DNA of 64,000 nt from Granulicatella balaenopterae (lineage in GTDB: Bacteria > Bacillota > Bacilli > Lactobacillales > Aerococcaceae): NCBI RefSeq assembly GCF_900111135.1, contig NZ_FOGF01000001.1:52202-116201 (forward strand). Direction: 5' to 3'. Position 1 is the first letter of the stretch; each line of letters opens with the position of its first letter. Both the position numbers and the translations under genes were made by a program. This document shows, piece after piece, positions 35,311 through 44,452 of the stretch. The notes under the pieces were generated by a model that did no database searches, was not told the origin of the DNA, and saw only the letters and a list, made by a program, of their open reading frames with translations.

Positions 35311-38300
35311 ATGAAAAAAATATCGAATTCATGGCCGAAATATCTGTTAGCAGCTGGTTTGGGAGCCACAATTGCAACAGGCGGTCAATATATATTAAGT
35401 AGTATGGTGCCAGAAGATGATGTGAATAATCGTGTACAATATATTAGTGAGGGAGTTAATGTAGAAAATCAATCACATCAAAAAACACCAGAAGAAATAT
35501 CTTTAGAGGAAGGTATTGATGCAGAACAAATCGTTGTAAAGATTACTGATGATGGCTATGTAACATCACACGGGGATCATTTCCATTATTATAATGGGAA
35601 AGTACCATATGATGCGATTATTAGTGAAGAATTATTATTACAAGATAGTAATTATCAATTAAAAGATGAAGATATTCAGTACGAATTAGCAGATGGGTAT
35701 ATGCTAAAAATTAATGGAAAATATTTTGTCTATGTAAAAGATCGAAAAGTTGCCAAAAACATTCGTACAAAAGAAGACATTAAAGAGCAGCGTGATCGAA
35801 TTATTAATGGTTCGACTCATAAACATCCAGTTGCTGCTAACACAACGGGAGAAGGGGAAGTACGATATACAACAGATGATGGCTATGTCTTTACAGTAGA
35901 ATCAATTGTACAAGATGTGGGAGATGCTTTTATTTGTAGTCATGGCGATCATTTCCATTATATTCCAAAATCTGATTTATCAGCTAAGGAATTACGCGAA
36001 GCAAATCAATATTTATATGGAACAACTAACTCAGGAGGACATGGTATTACGCAAGTAGCCCATTATATTCCGCCTAAACGAAATACAGGCGGCGTAACGC
36101 ATATCGTTGCAAAGCCGGTACAACCGCAGCAACCGGTAGAAGTGACAAAAGACTTCCAACAATTATTACAAGACTATTATAAATTACCAAAAGACCAACG
36201 CCATGTTGAAGGGGACGGCTTAGTATTTGACCCAATGCAAGTCACTATTAAGAACTCATTTGGGTATGTTATCCCGCATGGTGACCACTTCCATATTATT
36301 CCGCCGAGTCAATTGTCAGCCCTAGAAATCCAATTAGCTGATATGGCCTTAGCGCAAAAACAAAATAATGTTGTTGTGGTAACACCAACACCAGATAAGC
36401 CAAATACAGGAGGCGAAGTGGTAACACCAGATAAACCAAATACAGGTGGCGAAGTGGTAACACCAGACAAGCCAAATACAGGAGGCGAAGTGGTAACACC
36501 AGATAAACCAAATACAGGAGGCGAAGTGGTAACACCAACACCAGATAAGCCAAATACAGGAGGCGAAGTGGTAACACCAGATAAACCAAATACAGGAGGC
36601 GAAGTGGTAACACCAGACAAGCCAAATACAGGAGGCGAAGGTGAAACACCAGAATATCCAGATGGTATTAAGCCAGAATTATTAATGGAAATAAAAGATT
36701 TACCATATAATTTATCACATGCTGATATGGAAGTAGAAGGCGGATTCCGTGTGCCGCACTGGGATCACTACCACTATGTTCAATTCTCATGGTTAGATGA
36801 AAAAGACCGTGATAAAATTATCGCAACCGTACGTTATCTATTACTTCACCCAGAATTAAAACCAGAAGTAGAAGATGGTTGGGGAGGAGCAGATGTTAAC
36901 CCAGGACAAGATATCACTGAACCAGACGAACCAACAACTACTGAAGAAGATTTGGAGCAAATGATTGAAAGAGTGACAAAAGCCTTAACTATTTCAGAAG
37001 ATGACTTCTGGGAGTATACAACTCCAATCGCACAAAAATATCATACATCAATTGACCAATTGAAGATTGATAACCAAGGTAAAGTCACTGTAACAACAGA
37101 TAAAGGTAAAGTATTTGTTAATATCTATACAGCTGAAGAAATCTCAGAAACCGCTGAAGTGGTGAAACCAACACCAGAAAATCCAGACAAGCCAAATACA
37201 GGTGGCGAAGGTGAAATACCAACTGAACTAGATAGATTACATGCAGTTGTACCATTACATACCGAAAAAATTGATATGAATGGTAAGCCATCTAAAAAAG
37301 GTACGGATGGTAAGCCTTATGACACTTCGGATGGTTATATCTTCACACCAGAATCAGTCTTCCAAATTGATCATGATGCTGTACTTGCATGGCATATTAC
37401 ACCAGAGCATGGTAAGCATATTCACTGGATTCCATTAGGAGACTTGGAAGATTCAGAATTAGAAGCATTAGCATTGTATTATCAAAACTTACCAAAAGAC
37501 AAAAAAGACACAATTAAATTAGCTTATGATCACCGTGTAGATAAAACAGACAAACCAAATACAGGTGCTGAAGGAGAAACACCAGACAAACCAAATACAG
37601 GAAGCGTTGTGGTAACACCAGAATATCCAGATGGCATTAAACCAGAATTATTAATGGACATCAAAGATTTACCATATAATTTATCACATGCCGATATGGA
37701 AGTAGAAAGTGGATTCCGTGTACCGCACTGGGATCATTACCACTATGTTCAATTCTCATGGTTAGATGAAAATGACCGTGATAAAATTATCGCAACTGTT
37801 CGTTATTTATTACTTCACCCAGAATTAAAACCAGAAGTAGAAGATGGTTGGGGAGGAGCAGAAGTCGCCCCAGGTCACGATACTACTGAACCAGATGAAC
37901 CAACAACTACTGAAGAAGATTTTGATCAAATGGTTGAAAGAGTCACAAAAGCCTTAACTATTTCAGAAGATGACTTTTATGATTACACTTCACCAATTGC
38001 ACAAAAATATCATACATCAATTGATTTATTAAAAATTGATAACACAGGTAAAGTCACTGTAACAACAGATAAAGGTAAAGTATTTGTTAATATCTACACA
38101 GGTCAAGAAATCTCAGAAACCGCTGAAGTGGTGAAACCAGCACCAGCTGAAAAGAGCTATGAAGAATTATTAAAAGCTTATTATGAATTACCAAAAGAAA
38201 AACGTGGTCAATTACCAAATGGCATGATTTTTGATCCAGCTAAAGTAACAGAGAAAATGGAATTTTTAGGCTATGCTATTCCAGTTGGTAAAATTTTATA

Positions 38301-40464
38301 TGCTTTTGAAGAATCAAGATTATCACCATTAGAAATTCAATTAGCAGAGCTTGCACTACAAAGACGAGCAGATAATTTGCCAGTGGATGTTATTAAAGAT
38401 CCTTTAGACGAAGAGATTCCAGCACCAGCTGAAAAGACATATGAAGAATTATTAAAAGCTTATTATGAATTACCAGAAAACAAACGCCATCATGAAATAA
38501 ATGGTTTGGTATTTGATCCAGAAAAGATTCTATGCAAAGAAGGTAATGAATATCTCTTTAACTATCGAGGGGAATTACAAGGAATATATCTCAGTGATTT
38601 ATCAGAAGATGAAAGAAAATTAGGTGAACTATTCTTGGAAAAACAAGGAGCACAATGCTTACTACCAGATGAAGTTGACCCTAGTGACGTTGGTAAACAA
38701 GAATATATTGATTTACTCAACCAATTATATGCTTTACCAAAAGAAAAACGTCATGTTGAAGGAGATGGTTTAGTATTTGATCCAACAACTATTATTAAGA
38801 AAAATGGACCAGGTTATGTGATTCCACATGAAGACCATACGCACTTTATTTGGGAATCTGATTTATCAGAATTAGAAGTACAATTAGCTGAATTAGTGCT
38901 ACAAAGAAAAGAATATGGATTAGCTATTGATTTGGTAAAAGATCCATTAGCAGAAAATCATGAAGGACATCACCATCACGATGATCACGAAGACCATCAA
39001 GAACCAGCAAAACCAGCTGAAAAATCTTATGAAGAATTACTAAAAGAATATTATGCATTACCACTTAAAGACCGTTATCAAGATGGTAATAATTTTGTGT
39101 TCGATCCAGCAAAAGTGATTAAAAAGATTGTCACAGAAAATGGACTAGTCGCTTATGCTCATCCAGGGCTTTTCTATACACAAAATTTCCCAGCATCATG
39201 GTTATCACCATTAGAACTAAAATTAGCTGATATGGCTTTAGAAAGAAAAGCACAAGGCTTATCAACAACTATCACAGTCGAAAAGCCAGCCAAACCTTTT
39301 GACAAACCATATGAAGAATTATTAAAAGAATATTATGCACTACCACTTGAAGAGCGTTATCAAGATGAGGATGATTTTGTTTTTGATCCTGCAAAATTAA
39401 CCGAAAAAATTATCAAGTCAAGTGGCATAGTGGGTTACTCTCAACCTGAAAGTGACTATACCCATGATGTTTTAGCTGAATTATTATCACCAATGGAACT
39501 CCAATTAGCAGAAATGGCAATAGAAAGACTATCAGACGGATTACCAATTGGATTACCAGCAGAAGATACAACTACTGAGCCACAAGAAGACATAATAACT
39601 ACTGAACCAGCTGAAAAATCTTATGAAGAATTACTAAAAGAATATTATGCATTACCACTTGATGAGCGTTATCAAGAAGTGAATGATTTTGTCTATGATC
39701 CAGCAAAAGTAGTTGAAAAAATTGAAAAGCGTGGAAGGGTAGGCTATGCGCAACCTGGAACATACTATGTACACAAAATTCCAGCAGTTCTTTTATCAGA
39801 TTTAGAGGTTAAATTAACAGAAATGGCACTAGAAAGAAAAGCACAAGGCCTATCTGTTGAATTGCCAGCAGAAGTTGAAGAACCTGTTGAAGAACCAGCA
39901 GAGGACACTACAACTACTGAACCAGTAACAGATGACACAACAGATTCACAAGACGATGCAACAACGAGTCAAGATATTACTGCACCAACTGATTTAAGTG
40001 ATCAAGATGCCGTAATTGAATATATTCAACAAAAATTCAATATCGACTCAGGAGAATTCTATTTCAAATATGTATTTAATATTACTAAAAAATATCCAGT
40101 TTCAATGGAAGAAATGACTTTTGATACTAATGGAAATGTTACATTAGACACAAAAACTGAAACAATTGTGGTTAACTTCCTAACAGGAGAAGAAATTTCA
40201 AGAACTCCTAAACAAGGAACTACAAGATCAATAGAAGTGATGAATATAGCTTCTGAAGTAGAAGTAACTACTGAACCACAATCTATTCCATCAACAACAC
40301 CAACATCAGATGAAGTGCCCGTACAAGAAGCACCATCAGAAGACGTAACAGTTGATGAAGATGCAACAAACGCTACAGTACAAGACGCAACTTCAGGGGA
40401 TAAAGACGTTCCACAAACACAAGATGAACCAACTATCCAAGAATCAACTGAAGAAGTCGCTTAA
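35311..40464 (+). CDS. Giant histidine-triad (Pht-like) surface protein
   Basis: A 1717-residue secreted protein with an N-terminal signal/anchor (WPKYLLAAGLGATIATGGQYIL). Seven intact HxxHxH triads start at residues 87, 211, 323, 483, 700, 806 and 1173. A 12-residue Pro-rich tandem repeat spans ~358-444, a ~170-residue block is duplicated (~447-620 and ~771-943), and seven (K/Q)xxYEELLKxYYxLP-type modules lie between ~270 and ~1530. A HEGHHHHDDHEDH patch lies near 1217-1229. There is no LPXTG, as in pneumococcal Pht proteins. It probably captures Zn2+ at the surface and passes it to the preceding lipoprotein, 17 bp upstream in the same operon. Confidence 0.9.
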   Translation: MKKISNSWPKYLLAAGLGATIATGGQYILSSMVPEDDVNNRVQYISEGVNVENQSHQKTPEEISLEEGIDAEQIVVKITDDGYVTSHGDHFHYYNGKVPYDAIISEELLLQDSNYQLKDEDIQYELADGYMLKINGKYFVYVKDRKVAKNIRTKEDIKEQRDRIINGSTHKHPVAANTTGEGEVRYTTDDGYVFTVESIVQDVGDAFICSHGDHFHYIPKSDLSAKELREANQYLYGTTNSGGHGITQVAHYIPPKRNTGGVTHIVAKPVQPQQPVEVTKDFQQLLQDYYKLPKDQRHVEGDGLVFDPMQVTIKNSFGYVIPHGDHFHIIPPSQLSALEIQLADMALAQKQNNVVVVTPTPDKPNTGGEVVTPDKPNTGGEVVTPDKPNTGGEVVTPDKPNTGGEVVTPTPDKPNTGGEVVTPDKPNTGGEVVTPDKPNTGGEGETPEYPDGIKPELLMEIKDLPYNLSHADMEVEGGFRVPHWDHYHYVQFSWLDEKDRDKIIATVRYLLLHPELKPEVEDGWGGADVNPGQDITEPDEPTTTEEDLEQMIERVTKALTISEDDFWEYTTPIAQKYHTSIDQLKIDNQGKVTVTTDKGKVFVNIYTAEEISETAEVVKPTPENPDKPNTGGEGEIPTELDRLHAVVPLHTEKIDMNGKPSKKGTDGKPYDTSDGYIFTPESVFQIDHDAVLAWHITPEHGKHIHWIPLGDLEDSELEALALYYQNLPKDKKDTIKLAYDHRVDKTDKPNTGAEGETPDKPNTGSVVVTPEYPDGIKPELLMDIKDLPYNLSHADMEVESGFRVPHWDHYHYVQFSWLDENDRDKIIATVRYLLLHPELKPEVEDGWGGAEVAPGHDTTEPDEPTTTEEDFDQMVERVTKALTISEDDFYDYTSPIAQKYHTSIDLLKIDNTGKVTVTTDKGKVFVNIYTGQEISETAEVVKPAPAEKSYEELLKAYYELPKEKRGQLPNGMIFDPAKVTEKMEFLGYAIPVGKILYAFEESRLSPLEIQLAELALQRRADNLPVDVIKDPLDEEIPAPAEKTYEELLKAYYELPENKRHHEINGLVFDPEKILCKEGNEYLFNYRGELQGIYLSDLSEDERKLGELFLEKQGAQCLLPDEVDPSDVGKQEYIDLLNQLYALPKEKRHVEGDGLVFDPTTIIKKNGPGYVIPHEDHTHFIWESDLSELEVQLAELVLQRKEYGLAIDLVKDPLAENHEGHHHHDDHEDHQEPAKPAEKSYEELLKEYYALPLKDRYQDGNNFVFDPAKVIKKIVTENGLVAYAHPGLFYTQNFPASWLSPLELKLADMALERKAQGLSTTITVEKPAKPFDKPYEELLKEYYALPLEERYQDEDDFVFDPAKLTEKIIKSSGIVGYSQPESDYTHDVLAELLSPMELQLAEMAIERLSDGLPIGLPAEDTTTEPQEDIITTEPAEKSYEELLKEYYALPLDERYQEVNDFVYDPAKVVEKIEKRGRVGYAQPGTYYVHKIPAVLLSDLEVKLTEMALERKAQGLSVELPAEVEEPVEEPAEDTTTTEPVTDDTTDSQDDATTSQDITAPTDLSDQDAVIEYIQQKFNIDSGEFYFKYVFNITKKYPVSMEEMTFDTNGNVTLDTKTETIVVNFLTGEEISRTPKQGTTRSIEVMNIASEVEVTTEPQSIPSTTPTSDEVPVQEAPSEDVTVDEDATNATVQDATSGDKDVPQTQDEPTIQESTEEVA
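36382..36642 (+). repeat. Tandem repeat encoding TPDKPNTGGEVV
   Basis: Seven near-identical 36-42-bp units give DKPNTGGE seven times, with an extra TP in two units. They form a Pro-rich spacer in the Pht-like protein. Single related units recur near 37187 and 37548-37605. Confidence 0.95.
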
Positions 40465-40535
40465 ACTTTATAGACATTAATCATTATTGAAAAATAATGA
40501 CTAATTAAAACTGAAAACTCTAACTTTCTAACAAG

Positions 40536-40582
40536 AAAGCACGTTACCTCAACCCTTGACAAGTGAAGTAACGTGCTTTTTT
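40536..40582. terminator. Bidirectional terminator between pht and MATE genes
   Basis: AAAGCACGTTAC pairs perfectly with GTAACGTGCTTT across a 20-nt loop, with a T tract on the plus strand and A-rich sequence on the left for the converging minus-strand gene. Confidence 0.8.
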
Positions 40583-40589
40583 ATACTTA

Positions 40590-41924
40590 TTACGTTAGGT
40601 TAACTAACCAACGTTTTTTTCTAAATAAATATTGCGAGATAATTAATTTTAAGATATCGCAACTTTGACCAGTTAAGTAAATAATGAAAATGGATGCATC
40701 TGTAAAGTAAGTAACAACGGCCATTGCTGGAATAGTCACTAACCACATAAAACCACCATCCATAAATAAAGTTGATTTCATATCGCCACCAGCACGTAAG
40801 ATATAATAGGTTTGGACAGTGACTAAATAGACCCAATACATGCAAGCCATAATGCGAATCATCTTAACGGCTAAATCATGTGATATAGCAGATACTTGGT
40901 AGAGATTTGGTACGATATAGCTTGCCCCCCACATACCCAATCCACATACAAAGGATAAGACAAAAATCAAACGAATCATTGACTTAGCATTATCTAAAGC
41001 CTCATCAAACTTATCAGCTCCTAATAATTGAGAGATAAATACCGGAGTCGCAGCCGAAACGCCTTGAGCAACCGAGAAGAAGATGGTATTTGTTGCATCA
41101 GCAATCGCATAAGCTGCAATGACTTCACTACCACGAGTGGCGTATAGTTTTAAGATGGTTGCCATACCAATTGCCCAAATAACTTCATTGGTTGCAAGTG
41201 GTAGTGCTTTTTTTAAGACAGCGATAACAGTATCTTTAGCGATATGGCAACGCTCATTGAATTTTGTATTAAATGTATAGTGGTGATATTTAACGAATGA
41301 ATAGATAATCGTAAATTCTAATATTCTAGCACAGATTGTTGCAATCGCAGCCCCTGATACTCCTAATCTAGGAAAGCCGAAATTCCCAAAGATTAAGAAA
41401 TAATTCAAAGTAGTATTTAATACCACACCGAATAAACTAGCAATTAAGGGTAACTTTACCTGACCCAAAACTTTTAAGGTAGTACCATAATTAATTGATA
41501 AAATAAATGGCACAAATGAGAATAGCATTAACATAATATACTCTTTTGCAAGGGATTCAATTAAAGCATCTTTCACAAAGAAATGAATAATCTCTTTATT
41601 AAAGAATATCAAGGCTAATGCCGCTATTAAAAATATTGTTCCCGAGAAAATTAAAGAAATACGGAATACTTCTTTTTGTTTACGTGGATTATTAGCGCCA
41701 TGATACTGTGCGATAAATACACAAGTCGCAGCTACTAATCCAAATATGGTGAATGTGATAATTCCTAAGATTCTCGCACTGATTGAAACAGCCGAGATAG
41801 CCGCATCACCTAATTGTCCTACCATTAAGTTATCAATCATCGCTACTAAAGTCGTCACTAAAGCTTGCGACATTACCGGAATAACAATTTTAAAATAACT
41901 TTGATAGAAATCTTTTGATCGCAT
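40590..41924 (-). CDS. MATE family efflux transporter
   Basis: A 444-residue protein with about 12 TM helices in two homologous halves (FKIVIPVMSQALVTTLVAMIDNLMVGQLGDAAISAVSIS; LKKALPLATNEVIWAIGMATILKLYATRGSEVIAAYAIA). MATE proteins export drugs or metabolites in exchange for Na+ or H+. The start MRSKDF at 41924 is chosen because GGAGGGC precedes it; the longer frame has no ribosome-binding site. Substrate unknown. Confidence 0.93.
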   Translation of the reverse strand: MRSKDFYQSYFKIVIPVMSQALVTTLVAMIDNLMVGQLGDAAISAVSISARILGIITFTIFGLVAATCVFIAQYHGANNPRKQKEVFRISLIFSGTIFLIAALALIFFNKEIIHFFVKDALIESLAKEYIMLMLFSFVPFILSINYGTTLKVLGQVKLPLIASLFGVVLNTTLNYFLIFGNFGFPRLGVSGAAIATICARILEFTIIYSFVKYHHYTFNTKFNERCHIAKDTVIAVLKKALPLATNEVIWAIGMATILKLYATRGSEVIAAYAIADATNTIFFSVAQGVSAATPVFISQLLGADKFDEALDNAKSMIRLIFVLSFVCGLGMWGASYIVPNLYQVSAISHDLAVKMIRIMACMYWVYLVTVQTYYILRAGGDMKSTLFMDGGFMWLVTIPAMAVVTYFTDASIFIIYLTGQSCDILKLIISQYLFRKKRWLVNLT

Positions 41925-42054
41925 AGTATAGCCCTCCAATGTAATTGTATGTAACATACTGAAACACCCACAACCAAAGTCACGAGTGTTAAAGTGCATT
42001 TCATAATAAAAAAACACTACTCAATCGTAGCATTAAGAAATGTCCAACACCACA

Positions 42055-42083
42055 AGTATAGCAGAGTTCATAGGGAAATCCAA
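42055..42083 (-). promoter_or_regulatory. Promoter of the minus-strand MATE gene
   Basis: On the minus strand, TTGGAT, 17 bp, TATACT. The leader of ~125 nt contains a stretch of TAGTG/CACTA-type pairing. Confidence 0.65.
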
Positions 42084-42133
42084 TCTTTTACAGCGAAGTT
42101 ACGCTAGATTCGTGGGAATTTATCAAATATTTC

Positions 42134-42147
42134 TGAAAACGTTATTA
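42134..42147. promoter_or_regulatory. Candidate cre site before the phosphodiesterase gene
   Basis: TGAAAACGTTATTA matches 13 of 14 positions of TGWAANCGNTNWCA and lies just upstream of the -35 region. Confidence 0.45.
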
Positions 42148-42149
42148 TC

Positions 42150-42178
42150 TAAACAAAAAAAGAAAAAAGTAGTATAAT
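42150..42178 (+). promoter_or_regulatory. Promoter of the phosphodiesterase gene
   Basis: Perfect TATAAT at 42173-42178 with a weak -35 (TAAACA) 17 bp upstream. Confidence 0.5.
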
Positions 42179-42215
42179 AAATGTGAAAAGTAGATAATAA
42201 AAAGGTGGGAGTATA

Positions 42216-43490
42216 ATGGATAAAAAACATGTGATTGTATTGTCTTATGATGCATTCAGTGAATTGGATTTCGATAAGGCAAAAGAGTATCCTAATTTCA
42301 AGCGATTATTACAAAATAGTTATTATTCCAAAGAATTAACAAGCGTCTATCCAACAATGACTTATGTGATTCATTCAACAATTGTAACGGGGGTCTATCC
42401 TGATAAGCATAAAGTTTTGAATAATTATATTTTTGAACCATTTTTACCTGCAAATAAAAAGTCATGGCATTGGTATCGTGAACAGATTAAGGCGGATACC
42501 ATTTATGATGCGTGTAAACGTCAAGGTTTAACGACCGCTAGTATTATGTGGCCTGTTAGTGGGAAAGCGGCGATTAAATATAATTTTCCAGAAGTTGTGG
42601 CGATTAATAAAGAAAATCAAGCCCTAAAATTATTAAAAAGTGGTTCACCATTCTTTTGTATGAAGATGGCTGCTAAATATGGTCGTAAATTAAAAGGAGC
42701 TAGTCAGCCGGAATTAGATAATTTTACAACAGATGTATTAGTGGATACAATTCTAACGAAAAAACCGAATTTAGTGATGGGACATTTGATTGAATTAGAT
42801 GATACTAAGCATAACTATGGAATTGACCAAGAATTAGTTTTAAAGCCAGTTTATGAGCGTATGGATCATCGAATTGGAAAGGTGTTGGATGCGGTAGAAG
42901 AAGCAGGTATTAAAGAATCAACTAGTATTATTTTACTGGGAGATCATGGTCAGTTTACCGTAAAAAAAGAGTTGCACTTGAATCAATTATTAGTTAATAA
43001 TGGCTATATTTGGCGTGAGGGTGGCAAGTGGAAGTGGAAGGCTTATTTCCAAAGTACAGGTGGAGCAGCATACTTGCGTTTGAAAGAAGAATCAACGGAA
43101 ATGGTTGAAGCAATTCGCCAATTATTAGCGTGTATAAAAGCTGATTATCCAGATGCTATCGAGGGAATCTTAACGTCTGAAGAGATGCGTGCCCGACATA
43201 TTGATGAGTCAATCCCTCTAATGGTGGAAGCTCCTGTTGGTACGGCAATTGTTGAGACGATTAATGGCTATTTATTAGAAGATATTGAGGCTATGGGAGA
43301 AGTACGTGGGGAACATGGCTATTCACCCGAGAAAGCTAATTATCATTGTGGATTTGTCTTATCTTCATCTGAATTACCAAATGCTAAAGATGTTGGTGCT
43401 TTACAAATGGTTGATATTGCACCAACGATTGCTCAATTATTAGGGATTGACTTTCCTCGAGTAGATGGCACTAGCATTTTTCACAAATAA
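42216..43490 (+). CDS. Alkaline phosphatase superfamily, NPP-type phosphodiesterase
   Basis: A 424-residue cytoplasmic protein (no signal peptide) of the nucleotide pyrophosphatase/phosphodiesterase type. Metal-site residues appear in VLSYDAF (Asp11), the Thr nucleophile in SVYPTMTYVIHSTIVTG, IELDDTKHNYG, LLGDHGQF and EHGY. The family hydrolyses nucleotide or phospho-alcohol diesters. It is monocistronic, with a cre-like site in front and a terminator behind, so a carbon-source-linked role is possible but not shown. Confidence 0.88.
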   Translation: MDKKHVIVLSYDAFSELDFDKAKEYPNFKRLLQNSYYSKELTSVYPTMTYVIHSTIVTGVYPDKHKVLNNYIFEPFLPANKKSWHWYREQIKADTIYDACKRQGLTTASIMWPVSGKAAIKYNFPEVVAINKENQALKLLKSGSPFFCMKMAAKYGRKLKGASQPELDNFTTDVLVDTILTKKPNLVMGHLIELDDTKHNYGIDQELVLKPVYERMDHRIGKVLDAVEEAGIKESTSIILLGDHGQFTVKKELHLNQLLVNNGYIWREGGKWKWKAYFQSTGGAAYLRLKEESTEMVEAIRQLLACIKADYPDAIEGILTSEEMRARHIDESIPLMVEAPVGTAIVETINGYLLEDIEAMGEVRGEHGYSPEKANYHCGFVLSSSELPNAKDVGALQMVDIAPTIAQLLGIDFPRVDGTSIFHK

Positions 43491-43493
43491 CAT

Positions 43494-43537
43494 AAGAGTC
43501 TAGGCTTAGTGATTGACTAAACTTAGGCTCTTTTTCT
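43494..43537. terminator. Terminator between converging genes
   Basis: AAGAGTCTAGGCTT pairs with AAACTTAGGCTCTT (several G-U pairs) and ends in TTTTT; it may also serve the minus-strand gene whose stop codon is at its right edge. Confidence 0.65.
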
Positions 43538-44274
43538 TATGTTTTCTTGATTAATTTATAAAATAAATAACTAAAAAGGATGTAAAAAGTAAATAACGCA
43601 ACAAAGGCGATAGAAAAGCCATCAAGACTTGTGATGAAATTTTGGAGTAGGGTAATTGGCTGGAAGATATCCCATGAATTAAAGCGTAAAAAGCGCCCAA
43701 TATAAATTCCAATCGCAGTTAATAGACTAATCACTGGTAGACTAATGAGCGATAGCCACTTAGTAGGAACTTTTTTAATATACATTAACATCTTATCCAG
43801 AGAGTATAAGCCAGCATAAGTTCCCAAGATATATAAACCAATTGCATCAATTAAGATAATCCAATCATCAATATTATGAAAATAGATCGTTTCAACGGGG
43901 GAATAATTAACGCTTGGAAAAACCTCATAAAAATGCCCGTTTTGTAAATGAATCAAATCTGTCACCACATACATTGCATTTGGGAAAAATAATAGCCATA
44001 AAATACCTACTAAGACGAGATAAATCCGATTCGGCTGCGTCTTGACTAACCGTTCAAATACCATCATACAAATTAGAGGAATAATTGCTAAAAAAAGATT
44101 CCAAATAAATATAAATGGCATAATGGAGATGGAATCTAAGACAAAAATCATCAACCCAACATTAAATAACAGATAACTTATCATAAAATTTTTTAGACAT
44201 AAGGCTTGTTCTCCTTGACGATATAGGAAAAAAAGATACATAAATACTAAAAAAATATAACTTATTTCTAACAT
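43537..44274 (-). CDS. DUF1361 integral membrane protein
   Basis: A ~245-residue protein with about seven TM helices and the DUF1361 signatures WNLFLAIIPLICMMVFERL, ILWLLFFPNAMYVVTDLIHL and YIGRFLRFNSWDIF. No biochemical function is established for the family. ATG 44274 is preferred over the upstream GTG (44283), because AGGTGAGG, which includes that GTG, works as the ribosome-binding site. No operon partner. Confidence 0.85.
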   Translation of the reverse strand: MLEISYIFLVFMYLFFLYRQGEQALCLKNFMISYLLFNVGLMIFVLDSISIMPFIFIWNLFLAIIPLICMMVFERLVKTQPNRIYLVLVGILWLLFFPNAMYVVTDLIHLQNGHFYEVFPSVNYSPVETIYFHNIDDWIILIDAIGLYILGTYAGLYSLDKMLMYIKKVPTKWLSLISLPVISLLTAIGIYIGRFLRFNSWDIFQPITLLQNFITSLDGFSIAFVALFTFYILFSYLFYKLIKKT

Positions 44275-44387
44275 TTTCCTCACCTAACTTTCCATTCATC
44301 TTACTACTTTCATTTTAGCTCAAATCATCACTAATTGTAAACCTTAGAAAATGATGAAAAACATTAAGAAATCTTAAAAAAATTTGA

Positions 44388-44416
44388 TTGCTAAAAACAA
44401 AAAACAGTTGTATTCT
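44388..44416 (+). promoter_or_regulatory. Promoter of the M3 peptidase gene
   Basis: TTGCTA, 17 bp, TATTCT, 36 bp before the start codon. Confidence 0.55.
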
Positions 44417-44452
44417 ATAGTATGTAAACAAAAATTATTAAGGAGTGATTAG

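Noticed and set aside
36382..36642. CRISPR-like array
   Set aside because: The units are in-frame coding repeats without unique spacers; no cas genes are in the window.
36296..36649. Two opposite-strand open frames (103 and 117 codons) over the Pht repeat array
   Set aside because: They exist only because the 36-bp repeat has no stop codons in those frames; composition is a simple repeat and there is no ribosome-binding site.
40392..40464. LPXTG-type anchor at the end of the Pht-like protein
   Set aside because: The C-terminus is Glu/Thr/Pro-rich and lacks a sorting motif, hydrophobic helix and basic tail.
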